From assembly GCF_000293785.1 (NCBI RefSeq), contig NZ_AKZI01000030.1:1-64000 (forward strand): 64,000 nt of DNA. The letters run 5' to 3'. Of this stretch, positions 1 through 9,565 are shown in pieces. Both the position numbers and the translations under genes were made by a program. Within the stretch, counting starts at the first letter, position 1, and each line of letters begins with the position of its first letter. This DNA is from Rhodovulum sp. PH10. Lineage in GTDB: Bacteria; Pseudomonadota; Alphaproteobacteria; Rhizobiales; Xanthobacteraceae. The notes beneath the pieces are model-generated. The model was not told where the DNA came from. It ran no database searches and worked only from the letters and a program-made list of their open reading frames with translations.

Positions 1-43
1 GCCCTTCGAGACGCACTCCTGCGGAGTGCTCCTCAGGACGAGG
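1..43. repeat. Intergenic palindromic repeat (REP-like)
   Basis: A perfect stem with 7-bp arms (GCACTCC/GGAGTGC, 3-nt loop) is flanked by a TTCGAGAC motif and CTCAGGACGAGG. The layout matches small intergenic palindromes that recur in Bradyrhizobium and Rhodopseudomonas relatives. The window starts inside or at the edge of the element, so its full length is unknown. Confidence 0.55.
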
Positions 44-90
44 TCGGACTCTGTCACCGTTGGTATAAAGCTCTGTCGCCGTCGGTGCGA

Positions 91-1917
91 TCAGACGCCT
101 TCGGACACCTTGCGGCGCTCTTCCTTCTTGCGATCGTTGGGGTCGAGGATCTTCTTGCGCAGCCGGATCGACTTTGGCGTCACCTCGACCAGCTCGTCGT
201 CGGCGATGTAGGCGAGCGCCTTCTCGAGCGACATCTTCAAGGGCGGCGTCAGGCGGACCGCCTCGTCCTTGGACGTGGTGCGGATATTGGTGAGCTTCTT
301 GCCCTTGATGACATTGACCTCGAGGTCGTTGTCGCGGGTGTGCTCGCCGACGATCATGCCCTGGTAGACCTTCCAGCCGGGCTCGACCATCATCGGGCCG
401 CGGTCCTCCAGGTTCCACAGCGCGTAGGCGACCGCTTCGCCCGCGTCGGTGGAGATCAGCACGCCGGTACGCCGGCCCTGCAGCTCGCCCTTGTAGGGCG
501 CATAGCCGTGAAACAGGCGGTTCATCACCGCGGTGCCGCGGCTGTCGGTCAGAAGCTCGCCCTGGTAGCCGATCAGGCCGCGGGTCGGGGCATAGAAGAC
601 GAGCCGGGTGCGGCCGCCGCCGGACGGCCGCATCTCGATCATCTCGGCCTTGCGCTCCGACATTTTCTGCACGACGACGCCCGAATACTGCTCGTCGACG
701 TCGATCACCACCTCCTCGATCGGCTCCGACAGCTCGCCCGAGGTCTCGTCGCGGTTCAGCAGCACCCTCGGGCGCGACACCGACAGCTCGTAGCCCTCGC
801 GGCGCATGGTCTCGATCAGAATGCCGAGCTGCAGCTCGCCGCGGCCGGCGACCTCCATGGAATCCTTCTCGGTCGATTCCGTCACCTTCAGCGCCACGTT
901 CCCTTCGGCCTCGCGCAAAAGGCGGTCGCGGATCATGCGGCCGGTCACCTTGTCGCCCTCGGTGCCGGCGAGCGGCGAATCGTTGACGCGGAAGGTCATC
1001 GAGAGGGTCGGCGGGTCGATCGGCTGGGCCGGCAGCGGCTCGGTCACCTCGGGCGCGCAGATGGTGTGGGCGACGGTCGCCTCGGGCAGGCCCGCGACCG
1101 ACACGATGTCGCCCGCCACCGCCTCGTCGATCGGCTGGCGCTCCAGGCCGCGGAACGCCAAGACCTTGGAGATGCGGCCGGTCTCGACCACCTTGCCGTT
1201 CCGGTCGAGCACCTTTGCCGGCTGGTTCGGCTTGATCGAGCCCGAGGTGATGCGGCCGGTGACGATGCGGCCGAGATAGGGGTTCGATTCGAGGATGGTG
1301 CCGAGCAGGCGGAACGGCCCGTGCTCGATGGTCGGCTCCGGCACGTGCTTCAGCACGAGGTCGAGCAGCGGCGCCATCGAATCCTTCGGGCCCTCGAGGC
1401 TCGGGGCCATCCAGCCTTCCTTGGCGGAGCCGTAGAGGACCGGGAAGTCGAGCTGCTCCTCGCTGGCGTCGAGCGCGGCGAAGAGGTCGAACACCTCGCT
1501 CGCCACCACGTCGGGGCGCGCGTCCGAGCGGTCGACCTTGTTGATCGCGACGATCGGCTTCAGCCCGATCTTCAGCGCCTTCGACACCACGAACTTGGTC
1601 TGCGGCAGCGGCCCCTCGGCGGCGTCGACCAGCACGATCGCGCCGTCCACCATGTTGAGGATGCGCTCCACCTCGCCGCCGAAATCGGCGTGCCCGGGAG
1701 TGTCGACGATGTTGATGCGGACGTCCTTCCAGACGATCGAGGTCGCCTTGGCCAGGATGGTGATCCCGCGCTCGCGCTCGAGGTCGTTGGAGTCCATTGC
1801 GCGCTCGGCGACGCGCTGGTTCTCGCGGAACATCCCCGATTGCTGGAGCAGCCGGTCGACCAGGGTGGTTTTACCGTGGTCGACATGGGCGATGATGGCG
1901 ACGTTGCGCAGCGACAT
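91..1917 (-). CDS. typA: Translational GTPase TypA/BipA
   Basis: This is a 608-residue ribosome-binding GTPase of the EF-G-like family that helps 50S assembly and stress or low-temperature growth. The G motifs are intact: AHVDHGKTT near residues 10-18, [16 protein letters not shown] and NKVDRSDAR. They are followed by the domain II and V regions and the BipA C-terminal domain. Length is normal for the family. The ATG start is preceded by a GGACCTCC stretch. The gene stands alone, with a hairpin just upstream that separates it from the TerB-like gene. Identification is secure. Confidence 0.97.
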   Translation of the reverse strand: MSLRNVAIIAHVDHGKTTLVDRLLQQSGMFRENQRVAERAMDSNDLERERGITILAKATSIVWKDVRINIVDTPGHADFGGEVERILNMVDGAIVLVDAAEGPLPQTKFVVSKALKIGLKPIVAINKVDRSDARPDVVASEVFDLFAALDASEEQLDFPVLYGSAKEGWMAPSLEGPKDSMAPLLDLVLKHVPEPTIEHGPFRLLGTILESNPYLGRIVTGRITSGSIKPNQPAKVLDRNGKVVETGRISKVLAFRGLERQPIDEAVAGDIVSVAGLPEATVAHTICAPEVTEPLPAQPIDPPTLSMTFRVNDSPLAGTEGDKVTGRMIRDRLLREAEGNVALKVTESTEKDSMEVAGRGELQLGILIETMRREGYELSVSRPRVLLNRDETSGELSEPIEEVVIDVDEQYSGVVVQKMSERKAEMIEMRPSGGGRTRLVFYAPTRGLIGYQGELLTDSRGTAVMNRLFHGYAPYKGELQGRRTGVLISTDAGEAVAYALWNLEDRGPMMVEPGWKVYQGMIVGEHTRDNDLEVNVIKGKKLTNIRTTSKDEAVRLTPPLKMSLEKALAYIADDELVEVTPKSIRLRKKILDPNDRKKEERRKVSEGV

Positions 1918-1941
1918 GGAGGTCCTTCGGGAACACGAAAA

Positions 1942-1960
1942 GCGGGCCTCCGGGGCCCGC
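1942..1960 (-). terminator. Hairpin with short T-run between the terB-like gene and typA
   Basis: Read on the minus strand, a GC-rich inverted repeat (GCGGGC/GCCCGC arms) is followed directly by TTTTCGTGTT, 25 bases before the typA start. It probably terminates the upstream terB-like transcript. An attenuator role for typA cannot be excluded. Confidence 0.45.
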
Positions 1961-2200
1961 GTGCCGGTCGGCCGGAAGGTTGTCGAGGCGGCCTCAGACG
2001 AGATACGCGCGCAAGCCCTTTCGGGCCGCGCCGTCCGATCGAGCGCTTCCGGTCCAGCGTGGTTCTACACGCTGGACCGCCGCGCGCAAGCGCGACGCCG
2101 GTTTCGCGGGGCTTCGTCACGCACAGTTCATGGAACGGCCACGGTTCCGCCCGAACCCGCTACCGCTGCGCGAGGGCCGGCCGCGGCGGGCCGGCCGGCG

Positions 2201-2674
2201 TCAGGCGGGGCGGCTCGGGTCCTCGCCGGCGGCCACCGCCTGGCGCAGCTCGATCCGCTCGCGGTTCGGCACCGCGAGCAGGTCGGCGACCCGCCACATC
2301 ACATTGTCCTCGAACTCGCTGACATTGCCGTCGACGAAGGCGACCTCCCACATCATCGCCACCACCTTGCGGCGGCCCTCGTCGTCGAGCGTGCGCATCA
2401 GGAGGCTGGTGAACTGGTAGAAGTCGACCGCGTTCTGGTCGGCCGCCACCGCGGCGTCGATCAGCGCGTCGGTGTCGTCGTCGTCGAGCGCGAAGCGGGT
2501 CTTCAGCACCGCGTGCAGCTTGTCGCGCTCGGCGTCCGAGAGATTCGAGTCGAGCGTCGCGACGTGCACCATCAGGGCGGCGGCGGCGAGCCGGTAGTCG
2601 TCCGCCTCGAAGCGGGCGGGATGCTTGCTGCCGTCCGTCAGCGCGGCGAAGAAGGATTTCAGGTCGTCGAACAT
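2201..2674 (-). CDS. TerB-like helical protein
   Basis: A 157-residue acidic, all-helical protein of the tellurite-resistance TerB / DjlA-N type. It shows the two characteristic half-repeats: [18 protein letters not shown] in the first half and [16 protein letters not shown] in the second, each an acidic DSNLS/DGNVS turn followed by a helix. The chosen start, [12 protein letters not shown], matches the usual N-terminus of this family. An upstream in-frame extension is arginine-rich and looks non-coding. The family is thought to bind metal and act in stress responses, but its exact role here is unknown. The gene lies between tadD and typA on the same strand with no obvious link to either. Confidence 0.85.
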   Translation of the reverse strand: MFDDLKSFFAALTDGSKHPARFEADDYRLAAAALMVHVATLDSNLSDAERDKLHAVLKTRFALDDDDTDALIDAAVAADQNAVDFYQFTSLLMRTLDDEGRRKVVAMMWEVAFVDGNVSEFEDNVMWRVADLLAVPNRERIELRQAVAAGEDPSRPA

Positions 2675-2875
2675 GCGGTCGTGCTCCGGGCTCGGTCGGG
2701 GGGCCGGGATCGTCTTTCGGCCGGAAAAATCGGACGAGAGCGTACGGGCCACGGCAGGGACGACGACGATCGACCCCGCGCCGCGCCCGCGTCGCGCGAA
2801 AAGCGAACTCTCGATAGCGCATGTAGGGAGCGAACGACACCCGTCGAGGGGGCGATCGGTCACGGTTGCGCGCCC

Positions 2876-2914
2876 GGCTCACCGCGGCGGCTCACCGCGG
2901 CGGCTCACCGTACC
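2876..2914. repeat. 13-bp tandem repeat
   Basis: Three consecutive units of GGCTCACCGCGGC, period 13, with the third degenerate. They lie between the stop of the TadD-like gene and the TerB-like gene. The array is too short and contiguous to be CRISPR. No function is evident. Confidence 0.6.
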
Positions 2915-2930
2915 GGCTCGTCGCCCTGGT

Positions 2931-3536
2931 TCACCGCACCGGCTCGCCGCGCCGGACCGCTTCCGCGAGCAGAGCGAGGTTGTTGTGCACGTAGAGATTG
3001 TTCGGATCGAGCTTCTGGGCGGTCAGCAGCGTCTCGCGGGCGCGGGCGAAATCGCCGCGCAGAATGTAGGAGTAGCCGATATTGTTGAGAACCGCCGGGC
3101 CGCGGCCGACCAGCGCGACGATCTGGCCGTAGGCGCGGTCGGCGAGGTCGAACCGCTTCAGCCGGTCGTAGGAGGCGGCGAGGCAGAGCCAGGCATTGGC
3201 GTCGCGCGGCGCGGTCTCCACCGCCTTGCGGCAGTGGCGCTCGGAAAGCCCGTAATTGCCCTGGCGGAACTGCTCGCGGCCGACGCTGAGATCGTCGTGC
3301 GGGGCGCTCGGGGTCGGATTGTCGGTGAGGAGATTCGGCGGCGCGCCGGTGTTGGCGGGCGTCAGGTCGGGCAGCGCGGGCGCGAGCGCCGATGCCGGCA
3401 CCGAGCCGGTGACGTCCTCCGCCGCCTTGCCGCCGGACAGGTCCGGCAGCGAGGTGGTGGTGGTCTCGCACCCCGCGAGCCACATCAGGCCGGCGACCGC
3501 GACGAAGGCAAAACGCTCGATCTTCACGCTCATCAT
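2931..3536 (-). CDS. tadD: TadD-like TPR lipoprotein
   Basis: A 201-residue protein starting MMSVKIERF, with a hydrophobic signal peptide and lipobox WLAGC, so a predicted lipoprotein. A Pro/Ala-rich linker is followed by about three tetratricopeptide repeats (for example [20 protein letters not shown] and [20 protein letters not shown]). This is the architecture of TadD, the pilotin-like TPR protein of Tad secretion systems. It is divergent from cpaB, which supports the assignment. The start was chosen because the upstream extension is low-complexity and the signal peptide begins here. A generic TPR lipoprotein remains possible. Confidence 0.8.
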   Translation of the reverse strand: MMSVKIERFAFVAVAGLMWLAGCETTTTSLPDLSGGKAAEDVTGSVPASALAPALPDLTPANTGAPPNLLTDNPTPSAPHDDLSVGREQFRQGNYGLSERHCRKAVETAPRDANAWLCLAASYDRLKRFDLADRAYGQIVALVGRGPAVLNNIGYSYILRGDFARARETLLTAQKLDPNNLYVHNNLALLAEAVRRGEPVR

Positions 3537-3870
3537 ACGCTCGCGACCGGTGGGGCCGGCGCGCGGAGGGCAGAGCCGCCGCTCGGACGCACGTCCAGTG
3601 TCGTGTCCCGAGCCTAGGAAACGACGGTTAATTTTTTGCTGGCGGGAGGAATGCATACCAAGTCGCCGGAGTGTCCTCGCCGACCCTCGCACCGGACGAC
3701 GGCCGCATGAAACCACCGTCCGGTGCCCGGCGGAAACGCTTCATAAACCACGAAATCACGCTCTCGTTTTCACGTCCCGCAAACCGAAAGCGGTTCACTC
3801 ATTCATCACCCTCGCCGTTCCTATAGTCCGTGTCGGAGTATGCGTTACGGGCTAGCGGCAGGGACGAACC
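3537..3870. other. Divergent intergenic region, tadD / cpaB
   Basis: This 334-bp gap separates two divergent genes and must hold promoters for both. It contains the most AT-rich stretch of the neighbourhood (GGTTAATTTTTTGC near 3626) and TATAGT near 3822, possible -10 material for cpaB. No convincing CtrA full site or inverted operator was found. Confidence 0.4.
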
Positions 3871-4725
3871 GTGCGAAGCAGCACCCTCATCATGATCGCG
3901 GTGGCGGCGGTGTTCGGTCTCGCCGCCGTGTTCGCGACGCGGACGTGGCTCGCCAGCCAGCAGCAGGCGCGCGCGCCGAGCGTGGTGACCACCGAGGCGA
4001 AGCCGGTCTCGACCCGCAGCGTCGTGGTGGCCACGCGGCCGCTGCGGTTCGGCAACGAGCTGACCCCGCAGGTGCTGCGCGAGGTGCCGTGGCCGGACGG
4101 CGCGGTGCCGCCCGGCGCGTTCATGCGCATCGGCGACCTGCTCGGATCGGGCAAGCGCGTGGTGCTGACCGCGATCGAGACCAACGAGCCGGTGCTGGCG
4201 ATGAAGATCACCGGGCCGGGCCAGCGGGCGACGCTGTCGGCGCTGGTCGAGCCCGGCATGAAGGCGGTGACCATCCGCGTCAACGACGTCGACGGCGTCG
4301 GCGGCTTCGTGCTGCCGGGCGATCACGTCGACGTGGTGCTGACCCGCCAGGTCGAGGGAGAGGGCGCCACGACCCAGGTGCTCTTGCAGGACGTGCGGGT
4401 GCTGGCGGTCGACCAGATGGCGGACGAGCGCGCCGCCAATCCGGTGGTGCCGAAGGCGGTGACGCTCGAGGTCGACACCCAGGCCGGGCAGAAGCTGAGC
4501 CTCGCCGGCTCGATCGGCACGCTGTCGCTCCTCTTGCGCAAGGCCGGCGAGACCACCGGCACCAAGGCCACGCGGGTGACCGTGAAGGATCTGATCAGCG
4601 AGTTTCTCGGGCCGACGCCGCACAGCACCACCCGCACGGTGGTGGTGAGGCGCGGCACCGACAAGCAGGACTATGCCGTGCCGCAGGAGAATGCCGTCGC
4701 GGCATCGGCCGACGCGGCACGGTGA
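3871..4725 (+). CDS. cpaB: Flp pilus assembly protein CpaB/RcpC
   Basis: A 284-residue periplasmic protein with one N-terminal membrane segment (LIMIAVAAVFGLAAVFATRT) followed by an SAF domain (VVATRPLRFGNELTPQVL) and the CpaB C-terminal region with VLPGDHVDVVLTR. The family stabilises the Tad secretin and may contact peptidoglycan. The start is GTG, with AGGGA seven to eleven bases upstream. It is the first gene of a same-strand run cpaB-cpaC-lipoprotein-cpaE-cpaF-tadB-tadC with short gaps, so it likely heads the operon. Confidence 0.93.
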   Translation: MRSSTLIMIAVAAVFGLAAVFATRTWLASQQQARAPSVVTTEAKPVSTRSVVVATRPLRFGNELTPQVLREVPWPDGAVPPGAFMRIGDLLGSGKRVVLTAIETNEPVLAMKITGPGQRATLSALVEPGMKAVTIRVNDVDGVGGFVLPGDHVDVVLTRQVEGEGATTQVLLQDVRVLAVDQMADERAANPVVPKAVTLEVDTQAGQKLSLAGSIGTLSLLLRKAGETTGTKATRVTVKDLISEFLGPTPHSTTRTVVVRRGTDKQDYAVPQENAVAASADAAR

Positions 4726-4787
4726 GGACGGCGTCCGCGCGCCGGGGGAAGCGAGCGGACGACCGACGTCAGGACGACACAGTGGGG

Positions 4788-6356
4788 ATGCGGACGATGG
4801 ACGGGGATCGAGACAGAAGCCGCACGAACGGGCCGCCGTCGTCGCCGATGGCCGCACGACGGAGAGTCTTTACGCGTCGCGCGCGACATCCCGGCAGGCG
4901 ATGGCTCGCCGTGGTGGTCGCGCCGCTGGTGCTGCTCGCCGCCGCGCTGCTGCCCGGCCTGCCGCTCGGCGCCGGCGCCGCCCAGGCGCAGACGGTGATC
5001 AAGCTCGGCGCGTCGCGCACCTCGGCGGTGACGGTCCCGTCCGGAAAGTCGCAGGACGTGCGGGCCGACCTGCCGTTCGTCGAGGTCGCGATCGGCGACG
5101 CCGAGATCGCCGACGTCAATCCGCTGACCGATCACACGCTGTCGATCCTCGGCAAGAAGATCGGCACCACCCGCGTCTCGGTCTATGGCGAGGGCCGCAA
5201 GCTGGTCGGCGTGTTCGACGTCGAGGTCTCCTACGACACCTCGGCGCTGGCGACCGAGCTCGGCCGCCGCTTCCCGAATTCGCGCTTCCGCGTCTCCAGC
5301 GTCAATGGCCGCATTCTCTTGGGCGGCACGGCCTCGGACGGAATCGCGCTCGACGAGGCCCTTTCGATCGCCCGCCAGTTCGGGCCGGAGGTGATCAATG
5401 CGGTGAAGGTGAACGCGCCCCAGCAGGTGCTGCTCGAGGTGCGCTTCGTCGAGGCGTCGCGCTCGGCCGGCCGCGAGCTCGGCGTGCAGTGGAACGCCTG
5501 GAGCAAGAACGGTCGTTTCACCGGAAACGTGGGCAACGGCACCTCGCAGCTCCCGATCAGCCAGGCGATCGGGACGACGGCCGCCGGCGTCCTCGGCACC
5601 GCGACGCCGCCGTTCGGCTTCCTGGTCGGCTCGCTGATCAGCAACGGGATGCAGATCGACGTCGCCCTCAACGCGCTCGAGGAGCGCGGGCTGATCCGCC
5701 AGCTCGCCGAGCCGAACCTCGTCGCGCTGTCCGGCGAGACCGCGAATTTTCTCGCCGGCGGCGAGTACCCGATCCCCGCGGCGGGCACGCTCGGCCAGAT
5801 CTCGGTCGAGTACAAGAAATACGGCGTCGGCCTCGCCTTCACCCCGACGGTCTTGGCGGGTGGCGTCATCAACCTGAAGATCGAGCCCGAGGTGAGCGAG
5901 ATCGATCCGACCGTGACCGTGTCGATCGCCAACGGCCTGTCGGTACCGGCGCTGACCGTGCGCAAGGCCTCGACCACGCTCGAGCTGCGCGACGGCCAGA
6001 GCTTCGTGCTCGCCGGCTTGCTGCAGAACAAATCCAAGACCCAGCAGCAGCAGCTTCCCTGGCTCGGCGACGTGCCGGTGCTCGGCACGCTGTTCTCCTC
6101 GAAGAGCTATCAGAAGAACGAGTCGGACCTCGTGATCATCGTCACGCCGCGGCTCGCGCGTCCGGCCCGTCCGGGCGACCCGATCCGCACGCCGCTCGAC
6201 AACACGCTCGCCGCCAACGACCTCGACTTCTTCCTCGGCGGCAAGGCCGAGCTCGACCGCCGCCCGGCGGTGCGCGGCGAGACCGCGGCGCTGCGGCCCT
6301 ATACCGGGCACATGCTCGAGCTCGCCCCCGGAGGCGCCAATGTCGCTTTTCAGTGA
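4788..6356 (+). CDS. cpaC: Tad secretin CpaC/RcpA
   Basis: A 522-residue outer-membrane secretin of the type II/III secretion family. It has an N-terminal signal sequence ending near GAGAAQAQ, a BON/N0-like domain (VEVAIGDAEIADVNPLTDHT, KKIGTTRVSVYGEG) and the secretin core with EPNLVALSGETANFLAGGEY and GLLQNKSKTQQQQLPWLGD, then a short C-terminal tail. The ATG at 4788 is used. An in-frame GTG six bases earlier with AGGA at 4771 is an alternative, and a later ATG at 4849 is also possible. It forms the channel for the pilus and overlaps the next gene by 17 bases. Confidence 0.93.
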   Translation: MRTMDGDRDRSRTNGPPSSPMAARRRVFTRRARHPGRRWLAVVVAPLVLLAAALLPGLPLGAGAAQAQTVIKLGASRTSAVTVPSGKSQDVRADLPFVEVAIGDAEIADVNPLTDHTLSILGKKIGTTRVSVYGEGRKLVGVFDVEVSYDTSALATELGRRFPNSRFRVSSVNGRILLGGTASDGIALDEALSIARQFGPEVINAVKVNAPQQVLLEVRFVEASRSAGRELGVQWNAWSKNGRFTGNVGNGTSQLPISQAIGTTAAGVLGTATPPFGFLVGSLISNGMQIDVALNALEERGLIRQLAEPNLVALSGETANFLAGGEYPIPAAGTLGQISVEYKKYGVGLAFTPTVLAGGVINLKIEPEVSEIDPTVTVSIANGLSVPALTVRKASTTLELRDGQSFVLAGLLQNKSKTQQQQLPWLGDVPVLGTLFSSKSYQKNESDLVIIVTPRLARPARPGDPIRTPLDNTLAANDLDFFLGGKAELDRRPAVRGETAALRPYTGHMLELAPGGANVAFQ

Positions 6357-6705
6357 TCGCCGCTTCGCCCGTCCGCTCGCCGGCGCCGTGCTGCTCGCGG
6401 CGCTGCTCGCCGGCTGCTCGGACCTCTATTACGACCGCCGCGAGACGATCGCTTTCGGTGCCGCCGACGCGGTGGCGAGCAATGTCGCGATCCACACCGC
6501 CGATCCGTGGCCGCCTTATGCCGCCGACCGCAACCTGCCGACCCGCGGCACCTCGGTGGCGATCGCCACCGAGCTCTATCGCCGCGGCAAGGTGACCAAG
6601 CCGGTCGGGCTGCGGACCGCCGGCGACGCCTCCTCCAAGATGCCGGACGCCGCGCCGACCACCGCGGCGCAGACCTCCGGCGGCGAAACCCTGCCCAAGC
6701 AATGA
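6340..6705 (+). CDS. Small Tad-locus lipoprotein
   Basis: A 121-residue protein with a signal peptide and lipobox (LLAGC) followed by DLYYDRRETIAFGAADAVA and DPWPPYAADRN. Similar short lipoproteins sit between cpaC and cpaE in Bradyrhizobium-type Tad loci. It occupies the position of cpaD but is about half the length of classical CpaD, and whether it is a reduced CpaD or a separate family is not clear from sequence alone. It overlaps the cpaC stop by 17 bases, which suggests translational coupling. Outer-membrane periplasmic placement is inferred. Confidence 0.8.
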   Translation: MSLFSDRRFARPLAGAVLLAALLAGCSDLYYDRRETIAFGAADAVASNVAIHTADPWPPYAADRNLPTRGTSVAIATELYRRGKVTKPVGLRTAGDASSKMPDAAPTTAAQTSGGETLPKQ

Positions 6706-6749
6706 CCGCTTCCTCGGAGGCCATGCCGTCAGCCACCACGTGATCCGAA

Positions 6750-7991
6750 ATGCTCAGTCCAAAGCCGAAGCCCAAGACCAAGGTCGCCGCCTCCACCACC
6801 CGGGTGGTGGTGGTCACCGCCGATCCCGAGTTCGAGCAGGTGGTGACGGAGACCTTCCGCGCCGCGCCCCAGGTCGATCTCACGCTGCTGTCCGGCAGCG
6901 TCGAGGCGCATGCCGAGGCGGTGGTCGCGGCCGGCGCGACGGTGGTGGTGGCCGACCTGCACACCGCGACCACGGAGGAGATGGCGGCGCTGCAGGCGCT
7001 CGTCACCAGCCTCGACGGCTGGCCGCCGGTGGTCGCGGTGACGGATGCCTTCGACAAGGACTTGATGCGCCAGCTGCTGAAGATGCGGGTGGCGGATTTT
7101 CTGGTGAAGCCGGTGCAGCCGGTGGAGCTGGTGCGCACCTGCGCGCGCGTGGTGCAGACGCCGGCCGGCAACGAGCCGAGCGAGGCGGAGATCTTCTCCT
7201 ATCTGCCGGCGGTCGGCGGGGCGGGCGTCACCACGCTGGCGATCCAGACGGCGCTTCTCCTGCTCGGCAGCGGCAACCAGAAGACGCGGCCGGCGACCTG
7301 CCTGGTCGATCTCGATTTTCAGCACGGCGCCTGCGCCGACTATCTCGACCTCGAGCCGCGCCTCGACCTCAACGAGATCGAGCCGCGCCCGGAGCGGCTC
7401 GACCGCCAGCTGCTCGAGGTGATGCTGTCCTATCACGCTTCCGGCCTCGCGGTGATCGCAGCACCCAGCCGGCCGGCCGAGATGCGCTCGTTCGATCCCG
7501 ACACGGTGACGCGGCTGCTCGACCTCGTGTCGTCGCAGTTCAACTACGTGGTGATCGACCTGCCGCGCACCTGGTTCCCGTGGACCGACAGCGTGCTGCT
7601 CGGCTCCAACCGGCTGTTCATCGTCTCCGAGATGACGGTGCCCGGCATCAAGCACGCAAAACAGCTGGTCACCGCGATCCGCGAGCGGCTCGACGAGGGG
7701 CCGCGCCCGCAAGTGATCATCAACCGGTTCGAGCAGAAGCTGTTCTCGACCGGGCTGCGCAAGAGCGACGTCGAGCAGGCGCTCGGCGAGGATTTCGCCA
7801 CCGTGGTGCCGAACGACTACAAGCTGGTGCGCGAGGCGATCGATCGCGGCGTGCCGCTCGAGGAGGTCAAGGCCGGCAACAAGATCTCGGCGCAGCTCAA
7901 GAAGCTGATCGCGCCGGCGACCACCCGCGACAAGGCGACGGCGGAGAGCGGCGGCAAGCGCCGGCTCGGCCTCTCCTGGGCGCGAGGGTGA
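6750..7991 (+). CDS. cpaE: Pilus assembly protein CpaE/TadZ
   Basis: A 413-residue protein with an N-terminal receiver-like domain (residues about 20-130; VVVADLHTA, DFLVKPVQPVELV) and a C-terminal MinD/ParA-like ATPase fold. The P-loop position near residues 153-161 reads AVGGAGVTT, lacking both lysines of the canonical deviant Walker A (KGGxGKT). The Asp-containing strand LVDLDFQHG and VVIDLPRT are present. TadZ proteins place the pilus apparatus at the pole and are known for atypical P-loops. It sits between the lipoprotein and cpaF in the operon. Confidence 0.92.
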   Translation: MLSPKPKPKTKVAASTTRVVVVTADPEFEQVVTETFRAAPQVDLTLLSGSVEAHAEAVVAAGATVVVADLHTATTEEMAALQALVTSLDGWPPVVAVTDAFDKDLMRQLLKMRVADFLVKPVQPVELVRTCARVVQTPAGNEPSEAEIFSYLPAVGGAGVTTLAIQTALLLLGSGNQKTRPATCLVDLDFQHGACADYLDLEPRLDLNEIEPRPERLDRQLLEVMLSYHASGLAVIAAPSRPAEMRSFDPDTVTRLLDLVSSQFNYVVIDLPRTWFPWTDSVLLGSNRLFIVSEMTVPGIKHAKQLVTAIRERLDEGPRPQVIINRFEQKLFSTGLRKSDVEQALGEDFATVVPNDYKLVREAIDRGVPLEEVKAGNKISAQLKKLIAPATTRDKATAESGGKRRLGLSWARG

Positions 7992-8023
7992 TGCGAGCCG
8001 GTCGGTAGGAACGAGGACAGGGC

Positions 8024-9559
8024 ATGGCCGGACGCTTCAGCTTCCGCAGGATGCCGGCTCCCGAGCCGCCGGCGCCGCCGGGCTCGGTGCCGGGCTCCGG
8101 ATTCGCACCGCCGCCCGACCAGATGCCCGGCCAGACGCCGGAGGAGGCGGCTCCGGCCGCCGACGGCATCGCCTGGACGGTGTTTCAGGAGGGCACGCCC
8201 GAGGCCGCGAGCATGATGGCGCCGCTGCCGCCCGCGCCGCCGCCGCCGGTTCCGGCGAGTCCGGTCGCCCCCGCCAACGCCGCGATGCGCGAAAAGCTGC
8301 TCGACGCCAAGGTGCGGCTGCACCGCCGGCTGATCGAGGAGATCAACCTCGCCGCGCTCGAGAAGCTGCCCGAGGACGAGATCCGGAAGCACATCCAGCA
8401 GCTCGTCTCGCAATACGTGCTGGTCGAACGGCTGGCGCTCAACACCCAGGAACTGGCCGATTTCGTCACCGAGATTCTCGACGAGATGACCGGGCTCGGG
8501 CCGATCGAGCCGCTGTTGAAGGACGCCAGCGTCAACGACATCCTGATCAACGGACACGAATGCGTCTATGTCGAGCGGCGCGGCATCCTCGAGCCGACCG
8601 CGGTGCGCTTCAAGGACGAGGCGCATCTCCTGCGCATCATCAACAAGATCGTTTCGGCGGTCGGCCGGCGGGTCGACGAGTCGCACCCCTTGTGTGATGC
8701 GCGCCTGCTCGACGGCTCGCGCGTCAACGTGGCGGTCCGCCCGGTGGCGGTCGACGGACCTCTGGTGTCGATCCGAAAATTCTCCAAGAAGCCGCTCGGC
8801 CTCGACAAGCTGGTCGAGGTCGGCGCGCTGCGCCCGCAGATGGCCGAGCTCTTGGCGGCGATGGTCAAGGCGCGGGTGACGACCATCATCTCGGGCGGCA
8901 CCGGCTCCGGCAAGACCACCATGCTGAACGCGCTGTCGGCCTTCATCTCCGACAAGGAGCGTCTGATCACCATCGAGGACGCGGCGGAATTGCAGCTCCA
9001 GCAACCGCACGTCGCCCGCATGGAGACCCGCCCGCCGAACGTCGAGGGCAAGGGCGAGATCCGCCAGCGCGACCTCGTCAAGAACGCCCTTCGTATGCGC
9101 CCCGAGCGCATCATCCTCGGCGAGTGCCGCGGCGAGGAGGCGTTCGACATGCTGCAGGCGATGAACACCGGGCACGAGGGCTCGATGGCCACCATCCACG
9201 CCAACAATCCGCGCGAGGCGATCTCCCGCCTCGAGCAGATGATCGGCATGGCCGGGCTGCCGATGACCATCACCTCGATCCGCGGCCAGATCGCCGCCGC
9301 CGTGCGCATCATCGTCCAGCTCTCGCGCCTCTCGGACGGCAAGCGGCGGGTGATGAGCATCGCCGAGATCACCGGCATGGAGGGCGAGATCCTGCAGATG
9401 CAGGAGATCTTCAAATATGTCCGCACCGCCACCCTCGAGGACGGCACCGTGCAGGGCCATTTCGTCGCGACCGGTGTCAGGCCGCGCATCCTGTCCGATC
9501 TCGCGGCCAAGGGCATCAAGATCCCGCCGCAGTATTTCGATCCCAGCAAGCCGTTGTGA
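8024..9559 (+). CDS. cpaF: Tad pilus ATPase CpaF/TadA
   Basis: A 511-residue cytoplasmic secretion ATPase of the VirB11/GspE type that powers Flp pilus assembly. A Pro/Ala-rich N-terminal segment of about 85 residues is followed by the CpaF N-domain, Walker A GGTGSGKTT at residues 291-299, the Asp box and the Walker B/His box region (ILGECRGEEAFDML, GHEGSMATIHAN). AGGACAGGG lies just before the ATG. It is followed six bases after its stop by tadB, so the two are cotranslated. Confidence 0.96.
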   Translation: MAGRFSFRRMPAPEPPAPPGSVPGSGFAPPPDQMPGQTPEEAAPAADGIAWTVFQEGTPEAASMMAPLPPAPPPPVPASPVAPANAAMREKLLDAKVRLHRRLIEEINLAALEKLPEDEIRKHIQQLVSQYVLVERLALNTQELADFVTEILDEMTGLGPIEPLLKDASVNDILINGHECVYVERRGILEPTAVRFKDEAHLLRIINKIVSAVGRRVDESHPLCDARLLDGSRVNVAVRPVAVDGPLVSIRKFSKKPLGLDKLVEVGALRPQMAELLAAMVKARVTTIISGGTGSGKTTMLNALSAFISDKERLITIEDAAELQLQQPHVARMETRPPNVEGKGEIRQRDLVKNALRMRPERIILGECRGEEAFDMLQAMNTGHEGSMATIHANNPREAISRLEQMIGMAGLPMTITSIRGQIAAAVRIIVQLSRLSDGKRRVMSIAEITGMEGEILQMQEIFKYVRTATLEDGTVQGHFVATGVRPRILSDLAAKGIKIPPQYFDPSKPL

Positions 9560-9565
9560 GGGGCC

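Noticed and set aside
2876-2914. 13-bp direct repeats as a CRISPR array
   Set aside because: The units are contiguous without spacers and only three in number.
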